The notes beneath the pieces were generated by a model. The model searched no databases and was not told the DNA's origin. It was given only the letters and a program-made list of their open reading frames with translations. A DNA stretch of 64,000 bases from Areca catechu (Eukaryota; Streptophyta; Magnoliopsida; Arecales; Arecaceae): NCBI GenBank assembly GCA_021397845.1, contig CM038046.1, positions 59,538,021-59,602,020 on the forward strand, read 5' to 3'. Position 1 is the stretch's first letter. Every line of letters begins with the position of its first letter. Positions 57,682 to 64,000 of the stretch are shown piece by piece. Position numbers and translations under genes: made by a program.

Positions 57682-58829
57682 TGCTAAAAGTCTAACAATT
57701 ATTCTAATTTAACCATTAAAATAAGTATTAATTAATTGGTATTTAGTAAGAATTGATACTTTTTATAAGTATTTTATAGAAAAGTAGTCCATGGATGGAA
57801 AGAGCTCGATTTTTGGAGTCCAATGGTATAAACGATACTTGAATTGGAGTTCAATTAAATCCATAATTAGAGATTGGATAAATTATATGATTTTTGGAGC
57901 AGCCGGTCAACCATGGACTGGCCACTCAGTCTATCGATGATCCATAAGCAGCCATTACTGCTAGTCCATAGACCCTGTCCGTGGACCATGTCCTCCATTT
58001 CAAGCCACCACTTCACTGGAGCCTTACCCCACCATCCCCCTCATCGCCGGACCCATCCTTCACTGGAAAAGTCACTGGGAAGCCACCTTAAAGATGGCCA
58101 CAGTCATCATCTCCACCCCTTTGTCCATCACCCCTACTGGTCATCGTCTTCCTTTCTTCACCACCACCCATCACTGGCTATCACCAGAAAGGCCACCAGA
58201 AAGGTCCCCAAGACATCAGCATCCACCTTTACCCATTGATCATTCACCCAAACCACTAATGCGCATATGTCTGCCATCTCTATCACTACCATCAATGCCA
58301 CCACCCAAGCTTCTCGATGACAACCCCACTCCCTGTTCTCCACCACATCGTCAGTCACCACCTTTGTCCCTCGTCCACCGGCATCCATCCCGACTCTATT
58401 CTCCATCATGGACCACCATTTCCCTCCTCTTCTACTCGACCTCAAGCAAATGCCACAGACGGCCATTGCCCACCATGTCTGTCATCTCCTGCCACTGTCT
58501 GTCGCCTCCCGCCACTATCTGTCACCGCCTCATGTTGCCGTCTGCCACCATCTACTCATAGTACCGAAGAGGTAGAGTCCCAATCAAGGAAGGAGAAAAC
58601 CAGGATTGGGGACTCGAGAGTCCAAATCATACTCTATTACCAAGAAATGAAGGAACATAGAGATTGAGCCATCATGCAACAAATCAATGGCCCAGTTTTC
58701 TTCATATGATATTTAACTTATCTAGAGCCCGATTGAGTCCAAATTTGATTGGAAAAAAGCTGTACACGAGCTCTATTTAACGGACCCCTGAGCTAAGAAG
58801 AAATCATCGTAGAGAATGGTTACGGTACT
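57682..58829 (+). repeat. Element H 3' LTR, truncated
   Basis: Starts TGCTAAAAGTCTAAC and matches 51697-52817 through TATTTAACGGACCCCTGAGC. The match ends at about 58829, so roughly the last 590 bp are missing. Frames of 102-155 codons here are not conserved with the other LTR. Confidence 0.78.
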
Positions 58830-59281
58830 GAATGAATTATCCTAAATGCCAGTCTTTCTATGGGAATGTCTATGATCTTCCAACTCATGTATGATATTAT
58901 TTATTAATAAAAGGTAATTATTGATTCATCATACTTTTAAATTTTATCAAGAGTATGATGAATCTCATAGGTTAGAGCAATGAAATTAGGATTATGATAG
59001 AGATCATAATGGTGAGACCTATGTTCCTATAAACCCTAATCTAAAATATTTCTAGTCATTAGATCATTGATTTGGGAATCGATGTGTTGCGGGACGATCC
59101 TAGGACTGATGAAAACAAGAAAACTATTTTTTTTAATATTTTCTTAGAATTTAATTAAGTGGCTGAAGACCGAAAATAAGTAAAGAATCAGTACAAAGAC
59201 TAGTAATGCAAGAAACTATCACACTCATAGAATAACTCATGCAGAATAATAAAGCCAAGACTCGGGAATTAAGAAACTCCT
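58830..59281. other. Unassigned AT-rich sequence
   Basis: No coding potential. The composition and phrases such as AAACCCTAATCTAAAATATTT resemble retrotransposon LTR debris, but it matches nothing else in the window. CTCCT at 59277-59281 would be the left TSD of element I. Confidence 0.4.
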
Positions 59282-60736
59282 TGATGGGGGACTAATATGC
59301 ATGCAATTCTTTTTTCTTTGTTTTATATGTGGGGTTAGGTGATTAATTCCCAAATTTTAGATCAAAATTAGTTGTAGAGAATTTTGTATGAATTTTTGAA
59401 GCCAAGCATGCAGATTAGAACCTAGAAAAGTACAAAAGAAGGATCGTCGGGGCTGAGAAGCCTCGGTTAGGGCAAGTTCTCCTACAATAATAAGACTGGA
59501 GGAAGAGGGGGTGTACCTGACAACATCTGAAGTGCCCGGTGAAGATCGCAGTGAAGGGATCTCTCGTTCCTCGATGGATGCGGCCTGGAAAACCGAGCCA
59601 AAGACCTGCGGATACCCGGCTTTCTGCTCGGTGGTCCGATTGAGGTTTGGTTGGAGTCATTGGATTTGTAGGAACTCAGGGACCTGCAAACGACCTGTCA
59701 GGGGTTAGAAAACATCAAGAAAATCAAGAAAACAAGGAAAATAGCAAAGAAAAGAAAGTTTTGGAGGGCACTGGAAGGATGGTTGGTGGCAGGAAGATGG
59801 TTGCAAACACCAGGAAGAAGAACTCTCAAACCCCTTTATGCATACAGCAGGGTAATCAGACAATGCAATTGAAGAACTCAAGGTTTATTTCATATCTAAA
59901 TCTCTCCTCATACAAGAGGCTAGGGTCCTTTAAATAGACCCTTAACCTTGTGCTCCAAGTAAGGGCACATAAGTCTTTACATAAGAATCCTTTTCCCTCT
60001 CAAACCATAGCTAGAAAATATGGAAACATTAGGTAGAAAAAATCCCTAAAAATTCTCTTGACTTGGCCAACACTCCAAGGACACCTAGGAGGGCATGTTG
60101 GGCTTCTAAGAGCAGCAAGAGGCCAGCCCAAAGGGGCTCGGGTGCATGGGTTTGGGCCTCTGGAAGCTGGGGTGGCCTGGTAGCCATGTAGCAAGAATAT
60201 TCCCTGGTATCTTGCTTCTTTAGGGCCTGGGCTTGGCACCTGGGCTTGATTTCTTTGGGCTAGGATGCAGATGGACCTCTAGAATCATGGATGCCCTTAT
60301 CTATGAATATACTTTGGCATCTGGAAGCGAATCTGGGCATCTGGAGGGCATCTGTAAGAAATTAGGATTTTCTGAATTTTCCTCCTAGGGTCTTCAAATC
60401 TTCAAGCTGGGTTAGACTTGGGCTATACTTCCATGTCTTCAATCTAGTTGGACTTGGTCTTCACTTGTATGATATAGTCTTGAGTCTTCAATATGCTTGG
60501 ACAGGACTCAAAAAAATAAAATTAGCTCAACATGAGCTGACTAGCATTGGACTGAACTAGCTCAACATGAGCTGACTAGTACAGAACTGAAATAACAACT
60601 CAAAAGACTCAAATAACAACTAAAATGGACTCAGATGGGCTAAGCCCTTATTACAGATGGACTTATAAATTATTGATCAATTCATAGAGGGTTGAAAAGT
60701 CTCTATCTTATTATGGTGCCTCCGGTGTCCTCACCA
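59282..60736 (-). repeat. Element I 3' LTR
   Basis: 1455 bp, TGATGGGGGAC to TCCTCACCA. The two outer parts match the C LTR well. The middle (about 60050-60390) is unrelated to C's corresponding 23630-23770 and longer. A TATA-like element (TTTAAATAGACCC on plus) lies near 59929-59941. Confidence 0.85.
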
Positions 60737-60779
60737 ATTCTCCCGGGGTGGGAGGAACTCGATCCTGTCGAGTGAAGAT

Positions 60780-61190
60780 CAGACTAGCTCACATATCTCT
60801 CGAGAAGGTTTGGGTTGAGGTGTTGCAAGTCCTCTCGAGAAATCCATGAATCGTCCGACTCTGGCCGGCCTCGCCAATGGACTACGAAGCGTTGATAACC
60901 ACGGCCCTGGGTCATGATGGCTTGATGTCCAGGATATGCTCGATCCATTCTCCTCTCTCAGGCCAATTTGTTAGTGGACACTCTGGATTAGGGTCACTCA
61001 CAATTAAAAGGAATAGGTCCAAAGGCCTCACTAGGTATCGCTGCCAGTTCCCTATACTCAACCAGGTCTGTAATATTAAAGGTATAACTAATGCCCATAT
61101 CCAAAGGCAAGTCTAACACATAGGCATTTGATCCAACCTTCTCTATCACTTTAAAAGGTCCGACTCTGCGAGCATGAAGCTTATTTTAGG
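60780..61190 (-). pseudogene. Element I chromodomain and GPY/F remnant
   Basis: 60780-60990 aligns at nucleotide level with C's chromodomain region 24125-24330, and 61080-61190 with the GPY/F remnant at 24430-24540. A small deletion near 60925 and other changes break the frame, so no long protein remains. Confidence 0.7.
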
Positions 61191-61402
61191 CCTAAGCCTA
61201 ACCAAGATAGAATCCACTACATCAAATTCTTTGGTCCATCTTCGGGAATTAGCCAGTTATTTCAAAATTAGTGCAGGTGGTGAACATGCTGGGCACATGC
61301 AGGCTCCTAACAAGATGATGCAAAGGACTCAAACCTACACCGAACAGACTCGACTCTGCATTCCTATGGAATGAGATTTTATTGAACTCTTTAGACCTAA
61401 AC

Positions 61403-61690
61403 CTAAAAGAATATAGGTTCTCTAGGTTTGATCCTAGCTTGACATGCACACGAAAATTTACAGTGAACTCCTAGCAAATTCCAAAGAGTATGCCAGAAGT
61501 AAGATGCAAACCTAACATGCGTGATGAATGCATGCAGTATGCTAATCTCAGTTAAATGTAATCTAATAATCCTAGAAATGCTGGAGGTGTCAGGAAAGGG
61601 CAGAAAATAGGAAGTGGGTTCAGAATTAGTTTGGTAGGGTAGGGAAAAAGGTTCAAGGTTAGTTGGATAAAGTTCGATATAAGAAGGCAT
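61403..61690 (-). pseudogene. Element I shared unknown region with integrase scrap
   Basis: Contains TSYFLPFPDTSSISRIIRLH, then VRFASYFWHTLWNLLGVHCK. It aligns with C 24728-25087 and B 34763-35179. Upstream (61700-61830), out of or in alternate frame, are VSIKDLFPKISNPSFH and PRKVSLISLGFVPDMPS, also matching C. Confidence 0.7.
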
Positions 61691-61834
61691 GTCAGGGACA
61701 AATCCTAGACTAATGAGGCTAACCTTACGAGGTTGCGGTATATCTATGGGGTTTGCATAATGGAAGGATGGGTTACTAATCTTAGGGAAGAGGTCCTTAA
61801 TGGAAACTATAGGAGGAGGCTCATCCTGAGGATA

Positions 61835-62131
61835 CTAATTCAAAGAGATCAAGTCCTTAATAAATTCTTCTGGTTCTTGTATTTTAGGACTAGACTCTAG
61901 AATTTGGCTCTCCTCTACGGTTTCCTCTGTTAAGGCTCTAGTAGCAGTACCTAGGTTCTCTTCCTCTATTTGTTCTTCCACTATAGCTTTAGGTTGGATG
62001 TGGTCAAGGTCAACTACCTCTAGGTTGGCTTCTACCTGGGTATCTATTGTGTCAGCTAATTCTAGGTCATCTAAAGGTGTCTCCTCTTCTCCCTCATACT
62101 CATCCACTAAGCTTGCATCAGCTTCATACAC
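61835..62131 (-). pseudogene. Element I acidic segment
   Basis: MYEADASLVDEYEGEEETPL and a long Glu/Asp/Val-rich continuation, 98 codons. It corresponds to the acidic stretch C-terminal to the zinc knuckles in A and B. Charge and low complexity are conserved more than exact residues. Confidence 0.7.
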
Positions 62132-62457
62132 TTCTGCATTAATGTAAGCCTTGTGAATCTTAGGAATGGTTGGAGAAGATCGGCTAAGGAAAAATTGGCT
62201 AGGTCCTGGTTTCTGATTATGGGCACTACTCCTAGTAGGCTCAAGTTGACTAAGGGGTAGTGGCTCACTACTGGGTTCATATTTAGGGGTACTAATCCTA
62301 TGGGACTCAAGTTGGTTTGGAGAAACCTATATAGTACTAGATTGATACTTAGGGGTTATGGGTTCTCTGGACTCATAGGATAAGGGTGCAGATCTGTGGG
62401 TCATGGGATTATAGGATCTGGGGTCATAGGATTTTGGGTCAGCTCTATGGTCAGGTT

Positions 62458-63132
62458 CTAAGGATGGATCATGGTATGGGGTTCCCCTAAGGTTGGGCTC
62501 CCTATATGGGTCAGGATATTGGGTTCTCCTAGGGTTGGACTCCCTATATGGGTCAGAATATTGGGTTCTCCTAGGGTTGGGCTCCCTATATGGGTCAGAG
62601 TATTGGGTTCTCCTAAGATTGGACTCCCTATATGGGTCAGAGTATTGGGTTCTCCTAGGATTGGACTCTCTATATGGGTCAGAGTATTAGGTTCTCCTGG
62701 GTTCAGTATCATAATAAGGGTCATGGTAAGGGGTTCTTCTAGGTTCAGCATCATAATAAGGGTCATGGTAAGGGGTTCTTCTAGGTTCAGTATTATTGTA
62801 TGGGTCAGGTTGAGGGGCTCTCCTAGATTCAACCTCTCGGTATGGATTAGGGTTTGCGGTCCTCCTAGGTTAAGGGAAATCAGGATCTGGCTCAGACTGT
62901 GACCCATGGGTTTTTCCTGGGATCCCTACCCGGACTTCAACTGATCAAACCTATTGGCAAGATGGTCAATTCTATCATTGATTTGAATACCAGACTGAGT
63001 TAACTGGGTCATCTGGGTAGTCATCTGGGCCATTTGATCAGCTAGGGCTTTCATTTGGGCTTGCAAATTTTCCATGGGTTCAGACATTTGTGAAGGAGGT
63101 GGGTGATATGAAACTCCTGATCTAGTGCTCAT
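62458..63132 (-). pseudogene. Element I Gag N-terminus with nine 42-bp repeat units
   Basis: Starts at 63132 with MSTRSGVSYHPPPSQMSEPM, the same start as A and B. The coiled-coil-like segment ends near 62930, where one base is missing compared with C. The true frame then encodes 14-residue units such as RRTQYSDPYRESNP, nine in exact 42-bp phase (about 62480-62850). An alternative frame across the same repeats (62458-62907) is an artefact of the 42-bp period. Confidence 0.82.
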
Positions 63133-63149
63133 GCAAGACTCGATCAGAC

Positions 63150-63992
63150 TGACTACAGCTGACTAGACCTAGAGTCCAAACTAAGGGCTCAATCAGGGTG
63201 GGAAACTAGCCTATAGTAACCCTGTACTCAGCCAGGCAGGTGTAAGGGGAGTGTTAGGTCCCTGATTGCCAATCCTAGACACCAATCAGAGATTGGCCAG
63301 GTAGGCGGACTAGCACACAAGCCCTTTAGGATTGAATCCCTAAACTGCCATTCTAGACACCAAGCACAAGGCACACACAGGTTAGTCTTGACACAGTGAT
63401 CTAACACTTAGCCCGGACCCGACCAGTTGGTGTCCCTAGCCCGCTAGGGCAAATTAGGTCTAGTTAATTTTAGGTTAAGGCTTAGGACCAAATGCAAGGG
63501 ATGTGGTTTTGGGATAAGGAGAGGTGATCAAATCCTCCCCCCATCTGACATAGCAAGAGTGCCCTTAAAGGTAGATTATGCAATGATGGCAGGCAGATGA
63601 GGATGCAAGGGTTTAGATATTTTTTTGGTATTTTTGGAGAATATGTAATTTTTTTTGATATTTTTTTAAATAGAAGAAAACATGCAAATCATGGCCTAAT
63701 ATGTTGGAAATATACTAAAATTAAAAGAAATGCAAAAGATGTTAAACAAAATCCTATAACTTCCAAACTTGTCTTGCTGAAAAAACAGAGCCGAAAATCT
63801 ACAGGCTATATTTCGGCTTGCAAAAAATTCACAGGCCATAATAAAATCTGAAAAAATTCTTAAAATTATTGTGAATTATGATGAATCCAGAAAAATAAAT
63901 TTCAGAATTTGTGGAGTTTTTATCAGGGAGAAATTAGTAAAATAACAATGCATATACGGACTAAAAATTACAGAAAATAAGCCCCAATCTAA
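63150..63992 (-). other. Element I leader
   Basis: Non-coding, matching C's leader 26560-27407 throughout, including the conserved block (63160-63570). The 84-codon frame at 63597-63851 has no support. Confidence 0.75.
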
Positions 63993-64000
63993 GCTCTGAT

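Larger units (their letters stand above)
51697..58829 (+). mobile_element. Element H: decayed Athila-like Ty3/gypsy element
   Basis: Plus strand. 5' LTR 51697-53403, tRNA-Asp-type PBS, leader, Gag fragment, RT fragments, an Athila-type 3' motif, purine tract AAGTTGGGGGA (57671-57681) and a truncated 3' LTR. It sits in copia remnant G. Internal deletions have removed most of pol; stops are frequent. LTR divergence and decay mark it as one of the oldest elements here. Confidence 0.8.
59282..64000 (-). mobile_element. Element I: second C-family non-autonomous element, cut by the window edge
   Basis: Minus strand. 3' LTR at 59282-60736, then an internal region parallel to C, ending with the first bases of the PBS (GCTCTGAT at 63993-64000). 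Its 5' LTR is outside the window. The domain order equals C: Gag N-terminus with 42-bp repeats, acidic segment, unknown region plus integrase scrap, GPY/F and chromodomain remnants. No RT or protease is seen. Confidence 0.88.

Noticed and set aside
62480..62870. Regular 42-bp repeats considered as a CRISPR-like or satellite array
   Set aside because: Units are contiguous without unique spacers and encode in-frame peptide repeats of Gag.
1..64000. Host protein-coding genes, rRNA or tRNA genes
   Set aside because: Every long open frame is either a retrotransposon protein or a frame within an LTR or leader. No spliced host exon set or RNA gene could be supported by eye.

Overview
This window is plant nuclear DNA made almost entirely of nested LTR retrotransposons. 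I see no convincing host gene, rRNA, tRNA or CRISPR array. The mixture of Angela/BARE-1-like and SIRE-like Ty1/copia elements with chromoviral, Athila-like and Tat/Retand-like Ty3/gypsy elements indicates a flowering plant with a large, transposon-rich genome. The very long Angela LTRs make a monocot plausible, but I cannot name a species. Elements are labelled A to I here for convenience.

Layout, left to right. 1-1604: the 3' end of a plus-strand Tat/Retand-like element, with the start of a minus-strand accessory ORF, a polypurine tract and an 891-bp 3' LTR. 1663-10527: element A, a complete chromovirus (gag, protease, RT, RNase H, integrase, chromodomain) with 1.61-kb LTRs and a 5-bp target duplication (TSD), GTATT. 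10533-14871 and about 41168-46465: the two halves of element F, a minus-strand SIRE-like copia element with a post-pol env-like ORF. 14872-30993 plus 37671-39195: element D, a minus-strand Angela/BARE-1-like copia with 2.35-kb LTRs. Its inner LTR is shared with a second, truncated copy, element E (39196 to about 41167). D carries a solo LTR of the A family (19310-20919, TSD GCGTA) and element C (22823-28684, TSD AAATT). The shared LTR carries element B (30994-37665, TSD GAATG). 46466-47090: an 88-89-bp minisatellite. 47091-51696: decayed Angela-like copia G. 51697 to about 58829: decayed Athila-like element H. 59282-64000: element I, a second copy of the C family, cut by the window edge.

The order of events can be read from the nesting. 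F is older than the D/E array, because D interrupts its RT. The solo LTR, B and C are younger still. Every closed insertion (A, the solo LTR, B, C) has a perfect 5-bp TSD. Most coding regions are broken by stops or frameshifts. A is the most complete, with only a few single-base shifts.

The most notable content is the set B, C and I. They are compact relatives of A that lack the capsid core, protease, RT, RNase H and integrase catalytic core. All three keep the Gag N-terminus, an acidic post-zinc-finger segment, an unrecognised shared region, and the integrase tail with GPY/F module and chromodomain. They look like a non-autonomous but partly coding lineage that depends on an A-like partner. 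Two of them (C and I) carry expanded in-frame 42-bp repeats in the Gag N-terminal region.
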